64,000 bases of DNA. Source: Actinophytocola algeriensis (GTDB taxonomy: Bacteria > Actinomycetota > Actinomycetes > Mycobacteriales > Pseudonocardiaceae). This document shows positions 28,099 through 36,210 of the stretch, one piece after another (positions within the stretch are counted from its first letter, which is position 1; each line of letters begins with the position of its first letter). The notes beneath the pieces were generated by a model. That model was not told the origin of the DNA and made no database searches. It saw only the letters and a list, made by a program, of their open reading frames with translations. A program made the translations under genes and the position numbers. The DNA is taken from the NCBI RefSeq assembly GCF_014203735.1, contig NZ_JACHJQ010000004.1, positions 558,001-622,000 of the forward strand, read 5' to 3'.

Positions 28099-28833
28099 AT
28101 GCGCACGATCCTCTGGTTCGCGATGGCCGCCTGCATGGTCACGTTCCTCGTGAGTGGCCTCCAGGACCCCCCGTGGATCGGGCCGACCATCGCCGCGTCC
28201 GTCGTGATCTCGTTCGTCGTCATCCTGCTCCCGTTCACCGGCAGGAGCGGCAGGGCGTTCCGGGGCGCGCCGATCGGCATCGGCACGGTCGTGTCGGTGC
28301 GGCGGACCGGCCTGACCGTCGGCAACCGGCCGGAGCTGGAGCTCACGCTCGACGTGCACACCCCAGACGGGCACGCGTTCCGCGGCGTGGCGCGGTACCT
28401 CGTCGACCTCACCGAGCCGGGGGTGGTCGGCCCCGGTGCGACGGTGCCGGTGCGGTACCGGCCGGACCTGTCCGACGGCAGGGTCGCGCTCGCGACCGAC
28501 GCGTCCCCAGCGGAGCTGCAGCGCGTGTACAACCTGGTGCAGGTCGCGCTGGGGCACCTCGACGCGGAGGGGTTGCGGATCGCCGAGTACGGGCTCGACG
28601 CGCGGGCCGTCGTGCTCGCGCTGCGGCCGACGGGGGAGATCCGCGGCGACCGCGCGGTGCTCGAGCTGACCCTGCGCGTGACCCGCCCGGACGGGTCGGG
28701 CTTCGACGTCACCACGTCGAAGGCGGTGCCGCCGGTGCTGCTACCCAGGGTGCGGCCCGGGGCGTTGATCACGGTGAAATACCTGCCGGGCGACGAGACG
28801 ACCGTCGCGCTGGCGTTGCCACTGCACCAGTGA
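28099..28833 (+). CDS. Two-helix membrane protein with a duplicated beta domain
   Basis: 244 residues. Two N-terminal transmembrane helices (about 2-22 and 28-47), then two copies of a roughly 70-residue beta domain (about 57-135 and 165-240). The copies share the pattern ..LELTLxVxTPDGxxFxxxx..GATVPVRYxPD / ..LELTLRVTRPDGSGFDVTT..GALITVKYLPGD. Resembles small actinobacterial membrane proteins of unknown function with DUF3592-like strands. Divergent from the CHAT operon across 66 bases, so the two may be co-regulated. No enzymatic motif. Confidence 0.82.
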   Translation: MRTILWFAMAACMVTFLVSGLQDPPWIGPTIAASVVISFVVILLPFTGRSGRAFRGAPIGIGTVVSVRRTGLTVGNRPELELTLDVHTPDGHAFRGVARYLVDLTEPGVVGPGATVPVRYRPDLSDGRVALATDASPAELQRVYNLVQVALGHLDAEGLRIAEYGLDARAVVLALRPTGEIRGDRAVLELTLRVTRPDGSGFDVTTSKAVPPVLLPRVRPGALITVKYLPGDETTVALALPLHQ

Positions 28834-28926
28834 CGTCCACACAGGACGGATGTGCGACGTGACACGCGGGCGGTGCCGCGCCGGGCTCGTGATCGCGCTG
28901 GCAGGCGTGTTCTCCGCGCCCGGCTG

Positions 28927-28959
28927 AAGGGCGTGTCCGGGACCTCCGGACACGCCCTT
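28927..28959. terminator. Bidirectional hairpin terminator
   Basis: Perfect 14-bp stem AAGGGCGTGTCCGG (28927-28940) with CCGGACACGCCCTT (28946-28959), loop GACCT. It lies between the convergent membrane-protein and pectate-lyase genes. Confidence 0.88.
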
Positions 28960-28969
28960 CCCCGACAGG

Positions 28970-29908
28970 TCAGTGCACGCCGGCGCCGGAGGTGACGATC
29001 GACTTCACGTTCGCCGCCGTGTCCGTGCCGTAGGAGTACGGGATGCCCGCGACGCTGCCGCCGGTCTGGCCCGCACCGGAGTTGACCTTGTAGTTGTCCC
29101 GCGCGACGAGCGAGCCCTCGTCGGAGCTGCCCTCACCGAGGTGGTACGGGTCCTCGACGTTCTCGAAGTAGTTCTTCTCCACCAGGACGCCCGCGTTCTC
29201 CGTGGACGCGACGCCGTAGCTGCCGATGTCGCGGTAGTAGTTGTTGTACACGTGCACCGGGTTGCCGAACCGGACGCGCGGGTTGCGCTGGTTCACCCCG
29301 TCGAAGTAGTTGTGGTGGTAGGTCACCCGGAGCTTGCCGCTGTCCTCGCCCGAGTTGCTGTCGCTGTGGCCGAGGAGCGCGTTCTTGTCCTGGTTGTGGA
29401 ATCGGTTCCAGGACACGGTGATGTTGTCCGACGCGCGCTTGATGTCGAGGTTGCCGTCGTTCGCGTCGGACAGGTTGTTGTGGTCGATGAACACCCTGGT
29501 CGAGTACTCGACGTTGATGTTGTCGTCGCCGGAGCCGGTGATCGTCAGGTTCTGGATGATCACGTTGCTGACCTTGCTGATGTTCAGTCCGCCGCCGCTG
29601 AGTCTGCCGGACGTGCCGAGGCCGACGATCGTCTTGTTGGACGCGACCTTGTTCATGCCCGACAGCGAGATCGTGCCGCTCACCTGCACGACGGTGGGCG
29701 AGCTGCTCTGCACGGCCGACAGGAACGCGCTGGTCGACGACACGGTGACGGTCGACCCGCCCGCTCCGCCGGTGGTGCCGGCGCCGAACCCGACCGGACC
29801 AGGGTAGGCGCGGACGTCCGCGCCCGCGGTCCCACCGGTCATGGCGACCGTGATCGCCCCGGCGGCCAGGACGCCTGCCGCGGCGACGCTCGCGATGGTT
29901 TTGCGCAT
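28970..29908 (-). CDS. Secreted pectate lyase (polysaccharide lyase family 1)
   Basis: 312 residues. Signal peptide (SVAAAGVLAAGAITVAMTGGTAGA). The mature protein is a right-handed beta-helix of the PL1 type: GSGDDNINVEYSTRVFIDHNNLSD, DGNLDIKRASDNITVSWNRF and the RNPRVRFGNPVHVYNNYY block with the catalytic arginine region are characteristic. It cleaves polygalacturonate by beta-elimination outside the cell, giving unsaturated oligogalacturonides. ATG 29908 follows GGAGGAG. A perfect LacI-type palindrome sits about 90 bases upstream. It opens a sugar island that includes uronate dehydrogenase and an ABC importer. Confidence 0.94.
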   Translation of the reverse strand: MRKTIASVAAAGVLAAGAITVAMTGGTAGADVRAYPGPVGFGAGTTGGAGGSTVTVSSTSAFLSAVQSSSPTVVQVSGTISLSGMNKVASNKTIVGLGTSGRLSGGGLNISKVSNVIIQNLTITGSGDDNINVEYSTRVFIDHNNLSDANDGNLDIKRASDNITVSWNRFHNQDKNALLGHSDSNSGEDSGKLRVTYHHNYFDGVNQRNPRVRFGNPVHVYNNYYRDIGSYGVASTENAGVLVEKNYFENVEDPYHLGEGSSDEGSLVARDNYKVNSGAGQTGGSVAGIPYSYGTDTAANVKSIVTSGAGVH

Positions 29909-30000
29909 GGTTCTCCTCCTCGTTGAGTTACCTGCCGATCGAGAAACCCGGGTGGCCGACGGCCGGACGCGGTCGCCGGTGGACACTGGCGCCTGAGAAC

Positions 30001-30014
30001 TGGGAGCGCTCCCA
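30001..30014. promoter_or_regulatory. LacI-family operator, perfect 14-bp palindrome
   Basis: TGGGAGCGCTCCCA, identical to the box known for the cellobiose repressor CebR in Streptomyces. Placed upstream of the pectate lyase gene, it suggests sugar-inducible repression by a LacI-family protein encoded outside this window. Confidence 0.85.
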
Positions 30015-30127
30015 AGAAGGTGTACCCAGTGTTAGCACCAGTGCGCGACACGTGTCAACCAGGAATGCGCTTGCCTAGCGGAGAAACGGATCTTGCGGCG
30101 GTGTTTCGATCATTCTCCGGTGGGTCT

Positions 30128-30141
30128 TGGGAGCGTTCACA
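30128..30141. promoter_or_regulatory. Second LacI-type box (12 of 14 matches)
   Basis: TGGGAGCGTTCACA matches the perfect palindrome at 30001 at 12 of 14 positions. The two lie 127 bases apart centre to centre, allowing DNA looping or independent control of the divergent genes. Confidence 0.65.
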
Positions 30142-30190
30142 CTGTCACAGACTGTTGACGGATGGTGGCTGGCGGTTCTAGCCTGACTGA

Positions 30191-30204
30191 GGAAAACGCT
30201 TTCC
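30191..30204. promoter_or_regulatory. LacI-type operator upstream of the GH16 gene
   Basis: GGAAAACGCTTTCC, an imperfect palindrome with the central CG typical of LacI-family sites, 20 bases before the GH16 start and overlapping the likely transcription or ribosome-entry region. Sequence differs from the TGGGAGCG boxes, so a different LacI protein may bind. Confidence 0.6.
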
Positions 30205-30223
30205 CGCCGAAGGGGTGGCAACG

Positions 30224-31057
30224 ATGCCTCGACCCGTCGAGTCCCCGCGTGTCCGCAATGCCTATGGCAGAAGAACTTTCCTCACGTTTGCCGGTGCGGC
30301 GGGTGCCGTGGTGGCCGGTGCGCCCGGTGCGGGCGCGGCCGCGTGGGAGACCGTCCTGTCCGGCTCGTTCGCCAACCGCGCCGCGCTGGAGGCGAACTGG
30401 TATTACCGGTACCCGTGGGGGTCGGACCACAACGGCAGCGCCCGGATGTACGCCAGTTCGAGCGACATCAACCACGTCTACCTGGAGAGCTCGGGCGTCC
30501 TGACGATCAAGGCGACCCGCATCACGTGGGACGAGGGCACCAGCTCGGCCGACCCGCACCTGCCGATCCGGTACCACTCGGGTGCGCTGCACGCGCGTCA
30601 GCAGGTGCTGGTGACCGACCAGTTCCCGACCTGGGAGGTGAAGGGCGAGTTCCAGGCCCCCGCGACCCGGGGTGCGTGGCCCGCCTTCTGGCTGACCGGC
30701 GCGAACAGCTGGCCGCCGGAGAGCGACATCCTGGAGTTCAAGGGCGACAACAGGAACTGGTTCAACACCTACCGCAACGCGAGCGGCGGCTGGTCGAACA
30801 CGATCGTCGGCGTGTCGAACCCGGGTGCGTGGCACGGCTACCGCGCCTGGATCACCAAGGCCAACACGACCGACGTGGACATCCACTACTACCTCGACGG
30901 CAACTGGGTCGGTCAGCACCGGGGCGCGAACTTCGTCGGCAAGCCGATGTGGCTGATCCTGAACCTGCAGATGGAAGGCTCGTCGGGCTCCCCGGGCCCG
31001 ACGGCCGACACGTACTACCGGGCCCGGAACGTCTACATGGGACGAACCAGGGTGTGA
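30224..31057 (+). CDS. Tat-exported glycoside hydrolase family 16 enzyme
   Basis: 277 residues. A twin-arginine signal (YGRRTFLTFAGAAGAVV, about 14-30, cleavage after AGA near 38) sends the folded enzyme out. The GH16 catalytic motif ExDxxE is ESDILE (E166 nucleophile, D168, E171 acid/base), preceded by GAWPAFWLTG. GH16 members cut beta-1,3/1,4-glucans, galactans or related polymers; the exact substrate cannot be read from sequence. ATG 30224 has GAAGGGG eight bases upstream; GTG 30215 would be too close to it. Confidence 0.9.
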   Translation: MPRPVESPRVRNAYGRRTFLTFAGAAGAVVAGAPGAGAAAWETVLSGSFANRAALEANWYYRYPWGSDHNGSARMYASSSDINHVYLESSGVLTIKATRITWDEGTSSADPHLPIRYHSGALHARQQVLVTDQFPTWEVKGEFQAPATRGAWPAFWLTGANSWPPESDILEFKGDNRNWFNTYRNASGGWSNTIVGVSNPGAWHGYRAWITKANTTDVDIHYYLDGNWVGQHRGANFVGKPMWLILNLQMEGSSGSPGPTADTYYRARNVYMGRTRV

Positions 31058-31064
31058 CCGGCCC

Positions 31065-31081
31065 CGGAGCTCACAGCTCCG
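31065..31081. terminator. Short hairpin between convergent GH16 and aldo/keto reductase genes
   Basis: CGGAGCT (31065-31071) pairs with AGCTCCG (31075-31081) around a three-base loop and overlaps the reductase stop. Modest terminator candidate. Confidence 0.4.
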
Positions 31082-31919
31082 CCCACAGCGCGCCGGGGAT
31101 GTCCTCGGCGAGGTAGGCGGCGTTCTGCCGGACCTCGGCCGGGGTGCGGGCGCCGATGACGATCGACGTGACCGCCTTGTGCCGCAACGGGAACTGTGCC
31201 GCGGCGGCGGGCAGGGCCACCCCGTGCCGCGCGCACAGCGCGGCCAGGTCGTCGACTCGCTGACGCACGTCAGGTGGCACCGGCCCGTAGTCGAAGCGCG
31301 CGTCCGGGCCGGGCGCGGCGAGCACCCCGCTGTTGAACACCCCGCCCACGACGACGTCCACCCCGCGGGCCGCGCACGCGGGCAGCAGTTCCGCTTCCGC
31401 CGTGCGGTCGAGCAGCGAGTACCGGCCCGCCACCAGCACGCGGTCGATGTCGGTCTCGGTGACGAACCGGGTCAGCATCTCCGCCTGGTTCATGCCCGCG
31501 CCGATCGACCGCACCACCCCCTGCTCCCGCAGCTTCTCCAGCGCCGGGTACGCGGCGCCGACCGCGTCCTCCCAGTAGTCGTCCGGGTCGTGGATGAACA
31601 GCGTGTCGAACCGGTCGAGCCCGGTCCGCTCCAGGCTCTCGGCGAGCGACGCGTACACGCCCGCCGCCGAGTAGTCCCGCACCCGCTCGCCGCCACGCAG
31701 GAGCCTGCCGACCTTGGTGGACACCGTGAACTCGTCCCTGGGCAGCTCACGCAGGAACGAACCCAGCCTGCGTTCGGCGACGCCGGCGCCGTAGTGCGGG
31801 GCCGTGTCGAAGTACCGGGTGCCCGCCGCCCACGCCGCCTCCAGGGTGGCGCGGGCGGTCGCGTCGTCCAGCTCCTCGTACAGGCCGCCGATCGCCGACG
31901 TGCCCAGCCCGGCCGTCAC
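31071..31919 (-). CDS. Aldo/keto reductase, sugar dehydrogenase-like
   Basis: 282-residue TIM-barrel NAD(P)-dependent oxidoreductase. Catalytic tetrad: D38 and Y43 in YFDTAPHYG, K69 in STKVG, H110 in LFIHD. The DPDDYWEDA stretch and overall pattern resemble D-threo-aldose 1-dehydrogenase (L-fucose dehydrogenase) enzymes that oxidise free sugars to lactones. It is transcribed in the same direction as, and downstream of, uronate dehydrogenase, consistent with oxidation of a released monosaccharide. GTG 31919 has only a weak ribosome site. Confidence 0.9.
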   Translation of the reverse strand: MTAGLGTSAIGGLYEELDDATARATLEAAWAAGTRYFDTAPHYGAGVAERRLGSFLRELPRDEFTVSTKVGRLLRGGERVRDYSAAGVYASLAESLERTGLDRFDTLFIHDPDDYWEDAVGAAYPALEKLREQGVVRSIGAGMNQAEMLTRFVTETDIDRVLVAGRYSLLDRTAEAELLPACAARGVDVVVGGVFNSGVLAAPGPDARFDYGPVPPDVRQRVDDLAALCARHGVALPAAAAQFPLRHKAVTSIVIGARTPAEVRQNAAYLAEDIPGALWAEL

Positions 31920-32067
31920 GCCTGCCCGATCACGGGGTGCTGCCCGCCGGGCCGAACGTGTTCATCGGTGAGTGCCGGGCACTCCGCGCCCTCAGCTCCC
32001 AGTCGTGGGGATCCCATCGCTCTCCTCGGTCTCGAATGCCAGCGAATGCCCTCGGCCCGCGGTGCTC

Positions 32068-32856
32068 TCAGGCCTGCTCGCCGCCGCCGTCCAGGTCGGG
32101 GGAGCAGAAGGCGCCGCCCAGGTAGCCGAGGAAACGCTCGTCGGTCCTCGGCACCTCGTCCGCGTGGATCTCGGCGTCGTCCTGTGACCGGTAGCCGATC
32201 GACTCCGCCTCGGTCAGGCTCCACCAGCGGCGCGTGTTGTCCGACACGCCCCACACGACCTTGAACCCGGGTTCCGGAGTGGACAGTGCCGCCTCCACCA
32301 GCGACGCCGCGTCGCGCGGGGACAGCCACGTCTCCAGCATCCGGGTGTCGAGGGGCTTCTCGAAGCAGCCGCCGATGCGCAGGCACACGACATCCAGCCC
32401 GTACCGGTCGTGGTACAGGCTCCCCAGCGCCTCACCGGCTACTTTGGACACGCCGTAGTAGGTGTCCGGCCGGGGGAACAGGTAGTCGGGCGCCTCGTGC
32501 CCGGCCCTCGGGTGGAAGCCGACCGTGTGGTTGGTGCTCGCGAACACCACGCGCGGTACGCCTGCCCGGTGTGCCGCCTCGAAGACCTTGTAGGTGCCGT
32601 CGATGTTGACCGACAGGATGTCCGGCCAGCCGTGTTCGGTGGCCAGGCCGCCCAGGTGCAGGACCGCGTCCACGCCCCGGCACGCTTCGACCATCGCGGG
32701 CAGGTCAGTGATCGACGCCCGCACCAGTTCCGCGCCGTCGCCGGTGTCCGGTAGCTCGGCCACGTCCAGCAGCCGTAGGACCCGGTCCGGGCGGGCCAGG
32801 CGCGGTCGCAGCAGCGTGCCGACGCCGCCCGCGGCGCCGGTGATCAGTAGACGCAC
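32068..32856 (-). CDS. udh: Uronate dehydrogenase-like NAD-dependent SDR
   Basis: 262 residues, extended-SDR fold. NAD motif TGAAGGVG (6-13), catalytic Y134 and K138 in YYGVSK, with S107 in FASTNHTVG. The segment order (ASTNHTVGFHP, GLDVVCLRIGGCFEKP, WLSPRDAA, SDNTRRWW) matches bacterial uronate dehydrogenases that oxidise D-galacturonate or D-glucuronate to the aldarolactone. This fits the pectate lyase nearby. GTG 32856 has GGAAGGGA and lies 13 bases after the GntR regulator stop, so they form one transcript. Confidence 0.88.
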   Translation of the reverse strand: MRLLITGAAGGVGTLLRPRLARPDRVLRLLDVAELPDTGDGAELVRASITDLPAMVEACRGVDAVLHLGGLATEHGWPDILSVNIDGTYKVFEAAHRAGVPRVVFASTNHTVGFHPRAGHEAPDYLFPRPDTYYGVSKVAGEALGSLYHDRYGLDVVCLRIGGCFEKPLDTRMLETWLSPRDAASLVEAALSTPEPGFKVVWGVSDNTRRWWSLTEAESIGYRSQDDAEIHADEVPRTDERFLGYLGGAFCSPDLDGGGEQA

Positions 32857-32869
32857 GAAGATCCCTTCC

Positions 32870-33916
32870 TCAGCAGGTACTGCTTGCCTTGCCCATCGCG
32901 TGTGCCGCGAAGAGTCGTGCCGCCTCGTCCGGGTCGCCCGCGGCGAGGGCCGCGACCAGGTCCGCGTGGCGTTCGGCCATCGCCGTCCAGTCGCCGCCGT
33001 ACAGCGGGTTGCTCACCACGTGCAGGCCCCACAGGTTCGGCTCGATGGTGCGCCACAGGCGGGTCAGGAACGAGTTCCCGCTCGCCACGCACACATCCCG
33101 GTGGAACGTGATGTCCGCTTCCCGGAACGCGCCGATGTCGCTCGCCGCGGCGGCCGTGCGCATGCGGTCCACCGACTCCTCCAGCACCCGCAGCGTGCGG
33201 GGCTGGATGCGGACCGTCGCCTGCCTGGCCGCGAACTCCTCCAGCACCACCCGCACGTCCCGCACCTCGCGGGCCTGTTCCGCCGAGATCTCGGCCACGT
33301 AGTTGCCCCGGTGTGGCAGCGAGCTGACCAGGCCCTCGTGCGCGAGTCGCTTGATCGCTTCCCGCGCGGGGGCCTGGCTCGTGCCCAGTCTGCGCGCTAT
33401 GTCCGACTCCACCAGCCGCTGGCCGGGGACCAGTTCGCCGGTCACGATCCGTTGCCGCAGGACCTGGTACACCTGGTCGGACAGCAGGCCGTGCCCCACG
33501 CGGTCCGGCGTGGACAGTTCCGTGCGCGGGGGCTCCGGCGTGCGGTGTTCGCGCCAGATGCGGGACACCGTCGACTGCGAGAGGCCCACAGTGCGGGCGA
33601 GCGACCTGGTGGTCGGCACCCGTCCACCTCTGCGGGCCTCCGCGATCGCCGACAGCACCAGGCGCTCGGCCTCCTCGCGGTCGGCGCTGCGTGGTCTGCC
33701 GGGCCGTGGTGCGTCGGACAGGCCGTCCGTGCCGCGCTGCAGGAACCGGGACCGCCACTTCGTGACCGTCGCCGCGCTCACGCCGAGGCGGGCGGCGGCA
33801 TCACTGGCGGTGAGCCCGTCCGCGCACGCGAGCACGATCCTGGCGCGCGCGGCGAGTGGGCCCGGTTGGTCCGCCCACGCGAGCAGCGTGGACCGCTCCA
33901 CCTCGCTGAGATCCAC
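32870..33916 (-). CDS. GntR/FadR-type regulator with an extra transposase-like N-terminal HTH
   Basis: 348 residues, about 120 longer than a normal GntR-FCD protein. Residues 1-65 match the IS630-type transposase DNA-binding region (RARIVLACADGLTASDAAARLGVSAATVTKWRSRF). Residues about 85-125 contain a second HTH (RVPTTRSLARTVGLSQSTVSRIWREH). Residues 140-205 are the GntR winged helix (LVPGQRLVESDIARRLGTSQAPAREAIKRLAHEGLV), followed by an FCD ligand domain with metal-type histidines (FHRDV, HADLVAAL). Divergent from the ABC importer operon and upstream of udh, so probably the local sugar-acid-responsive repressor. GTG 33916 follows GAGGTGG. Confidence 0.9.
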   Translation of the reverse strand: MDLSEVERSTLLAWADQPGPLAARARIVLACADGLTASDAAARLGVSAATVTKWRSRFLQRGTDGLSDAPRPGRPRSADREEAERLVLSAIAEARRGGRVPTTRSLARTVGLSQSTVSRIWREHRTPEPPRTELSTPDRVGHGLLSDQVYQVLRQRIVTGELVPGQRLVESDIARRLGTSQAPAREAIKRLAHEGLVSSLPHRGNYVAEISAEQAREVRDVRVVLEEFAARQATVRIQPRTLRVLEESVDRMRTAAAASDIGAFREADITFHRDVCVASGNSFLTRLWRTIEPNLWGLHVVSNPLYGGDWTAMAERHADLVAALAAGDPDEAARLFAAHAMGKASSTC

Positions 33917-33974
33917 TCCGCACCACCTCGGTCACTTATGACTCAGACATCGGACTTCTGCACAGTTCTGCGCG

Positions 33975-34004
33975 TTGACAAGCCAAATTACCACCACGTA
34001 CAAA
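33975..34004 (+). promoter_or_regulatory. Sigma-70-type promoter of the sugar ABC operon
   Basis: TTGACA (33975-33980), 18-base spacer, TACAAA (33999-34004), in an AT-rich 144-bp gap between the divergent regulator and importer genes. Good match to a housekeeping promoter; the GntR operator is probably nearby. Confidence 0.7.
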
Positions 34005-34060
34005 TCAATCGGTAGTCGTTCGCTGAACCAAATTCCGCGGTTTCTCAACGAGGAGGAGCG

Positions 34061-35338
34061 ATGCGTCCAGCACGTACCCGTGGGGGCCGGCACGTCGTTC
34101 CAGTCGTGCTCGGCGCTCTCTTGTCCATCTCCCTCACCGCCTGCGGCGGCGGTTTCGCCGACGAAGGCGGCGAGGGTGGCGACACCGGCTCGATCCGGCT
34201 GCTCGTCAACATCACCCCCAACCTCACCCAGGACTTCTGGGAGGACCTCGTCGCGCCGTTCGAGCAGGCCAACCCCGGCGTCGACGTCGTCATCGAGGCC
34301 CCGTCCGGCAAGGGCGTGTCCGACACCCTCCAGCAGCAGCTCGCCGCCGGTGACCCGCCGGACGTGGTCGAGACGCTCATGGCCGACCCCGCGCTCGCGC
34401 CGCAGCTCGTGGACCTGTCCGGAGAGGACTGGGTCAAGGACACGCCGCTGGTCGAGCAGGCCGCGCTCGACGGCAAGGTCTACACCGTCGGTGTCGGCGA
34501 GCAGGCCCAGTCGCTCGTGTTCTACAACAAGGACGCCTTCGCCGAGGCAGGCGTCACCGAGCTGCCGTCCACACTGGACGGCATGACCGAGGCCATGGGC
34601 AAGCTCAAGGCGGCGGGCTACCTGCCGCTGCAGACCGCGGGTGACTTCGTCACCGGCCTGCAGCTGTTGCAGCTCACCGACCCGGCACTCGCCGCCGACC
34701 ACGAGAACTGGCACCAGGACGTGCGGGACGGCAAGACGACCGTCGGCGAGTCGATGTTGCCGTACCTGACGCTCTACCGGTCCTGGATCGACCAGGGCTT
34801 CATCGAGAAGAACGCGCTGGGCCTGAAGTACCCCGACGCCGAGACCGCGTTCCTCACCGGCAAGTCGGCGATGTTCATCATGGGCAGCTGGTTCACCGCG
34901 ACGGAAGCCAAGGCGGACAAGGACTTCGAGGTCGGCGTGTTCCCGGCGCCGGTCGCGGCCGGGCAGGACTCGCCGGGGGCGCAGGGTGCCACCATGGCCG
35001 CGCCGTACATGGTCATGAAGGCGACCGAGCACCGGAACCTCGCGACGAGGCTCGTCGAGTGGCTCGTCACCGACGAGAAGGCGGTCGCCGCGCAGCTGGC
35101 GCAGGACGGCAACTTCCGCACCGGTGTCGAGCGCGAGTTCACCCCGCTCGAGCAGGACGTCCAGAAGATCCTCGACGAGGCACCCGGCAAGGTCGCCCAG
35201 GGCGAGGGCTACGGCGACTCGACGTTGCCGCGCGGGTTCGGCGCCGCCTGGAACACCGAGGTGCAGGGCCTCTACATCGGACACACGCCGGAGGCGGTCG
35301 CACAGGCCGTCGACAGCTGGGTCTCGTCGCACTCATGA
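34061..35338 (+). CDS. Sugar ABC transporter substrate-binding lipoprotein
   Basis: 425-residue extracellular solute-binding protein of family 1. The lipoprotein signal ends in lipobox LTAC (lipid cysteine about 28). Typical cluster: PGVDVVIEAPSGKGVSDTLQQQLAAGDPPDVVET, YTVGVGEQAQSLVFYNKDAFAEAGV, SAMFIMGSWF. It captures an oligosaccharide or sugar and delivers it to the two permeases that follow by ATGA overlaps. ATG 34061 has GAGGAGGAG. No ATPase gene is present in the cluster; a shared MsiK-type ATPase elsewhere is likely, as is usual in actinomycetes. Confidence 0.94.
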   Translation: MRPARTRGGRHVVPVVLGALLSISLTACGGGFADEGGEGGDTGSIRLLVNITPNLTQDFWEDLVAPFEQANPGVDVVIEAPSGKGVSDTLQQQLAAGDPPDVVETLMADPALAPQLVDLSGEDWVKDTPLVEQAALDGKVYTVGVGEQAQSLVFYNKDAFAEAGVTELPSTLDGMTEAMGKLKAAGYLPLQTAGDFVTGLQLLQLTDPALAADHENWHQDVRDGKTTVGESMLPYLTLYRSWIDQGFIEKNALGLKYPDAETAFLTGKSAMFIMGSWFTATEAKADKDFEVGVFPAPVAAGQDSPGAQGATMAAPYMVMKATEHRNLATRLVEWLVTDEKAVAAQLAQDGNFRTGVEREFTPLEQDVQKILDEAPGKVAQGEGYGDSTLPRGFGAAWNTEVQGLYIGHTPEAVAQAVDSWVSSHS

Positions 35339-36210
35339 ACCGCCGCGGCGGGCTGGCGACGGCGGCGATGGTGCTGCCCGCGACCGTGCTCTACACCGTC
35401 ATGCTGATCGTCCCGGTGGGGCTCGCGATCTACCTGAGCCTCACCGACTGGGACGGCTACAGCGCGGACCCGGCGTTCGTGGGTGGCGAGAACTACGGCG
35501 AGGTCTTCGCGGACCCGCAGTTCCAGCAGGCCGCGTTCGTCACGCTGCTCGCCGCGCTGGCAGGCACGGTCGCGATGAACCTGCTGGGCCTCGGGTTCGC
35601 GGTGCTGGTCAGCCGCACGTCGCGGGTCAACTCCGCGTTGCGCATGGTCCTGTTCTACCCGCACGTGCTGTCGGCGCTCGTGGTCGGCTTCCTGTGGGGC
35701 GCGATCCTCGGCACCAACGGCGCCATCAACAGCTTCCTCACCAGCAGGGGCGCGGAGGTGCTGCCGTTCCTGTCCGACCCGGACTGGGCGACGGTCACGC
35801 TGATCGCGGTGCTGGTGTGGGCCGGGTTCGGCGTCAACACCGTGCTGTACGTGGCGGGTCTGCAGACCGTGCCGCAGAGCCTCCTGGAGGCGGCCCGCAT
35901 CGACGGCGCCTCGAAGTGGCAGACCTTCCGGCACGTGACGCTCCCGGCGATCGCGCCGGTGGTGACGGTGAACCTGGTGCTGTCGCTGATCACGCTGCTG
36001 AAGACCTACGACCTGGTCGTGTCGCTCACCGCGGGCGGCCCGGCGGGCCAGACGCAGACGCTGGCCTACCTGATCCTGTGGAACTCCTTCCACGACGGCC
36101 GTCTCGGGTTCGGCTCCGCGCAGTCGGTGGTGCTGATGGTCGTCACCGCCGCGCTCGCGCTGATCGTGACGAAGCTGCGGCGCAAGGCCGACCAGGGAGC
36201 GGCGGCATGA
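35335..36210 (+). CDS. Sugar ABC transporter permease (MalF/UgpA type)
   Basis: 291 residues, six transmembrane helices. The EAA loop that contacts the ATPase is visible as EAARIDGASKWQTFRHVTLP (about 182-201). ATG 35335 overlaps the binding-protein stop (ATGA). Forms the membrane channel with the next permease. Confidence 0.94.
   Translation: MNRRGGLATAAMVLPATVLYTVMLIVPVGLAIYLSLTDWDGYSADPAFVGGENYGEVFADPQFQQAAFVTLLAALAGTVAMNLLGLGFAVLVSRTSRVNSALRMVLFYPHVLSALVVGFLWGAILGTNGAINSFLTSRGAEVLPFLSDPDWATVTLIAVLVWAGFGVNTVLYVAGLQTVPQSLLEAARIDGASKWQTFRHVTLPAIAPVVTVNLVLSLITLLKTYDLVVSLTAGGPAGQTQTLAYLILWNSFHDGRLGFGSAQSVVLMVVTAALALIVTKLRRKADQGAAA

Larger units (their letters stand above)
29909..30223. other. 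315-bp divergent regulatory region between pectate lyase and GH16 genes
   Basis: No gene. Lower GC than its surroundings. It contains at least three LacI-type operator candidates (listed separately) and must hold the promoters of both secreted enzymes. Confidence 0.8.

Noticed and set aside
26812-28557. 581-codon extension of the first CHAT-operon gene
   Set aside because: The extra N-terminal part is antisense to the membrane protein gene at 28099 and is low-complexity; the leaderless start at 28032 fits better.
28850-28927. 25-codon reading frame MCDVTRGRCRAGLVIALAG... before the terminator
   Set aside because: A weak AGGA site precedes it, but it is too short and ends inside the terminator stem; possible but not supportable without expression data.
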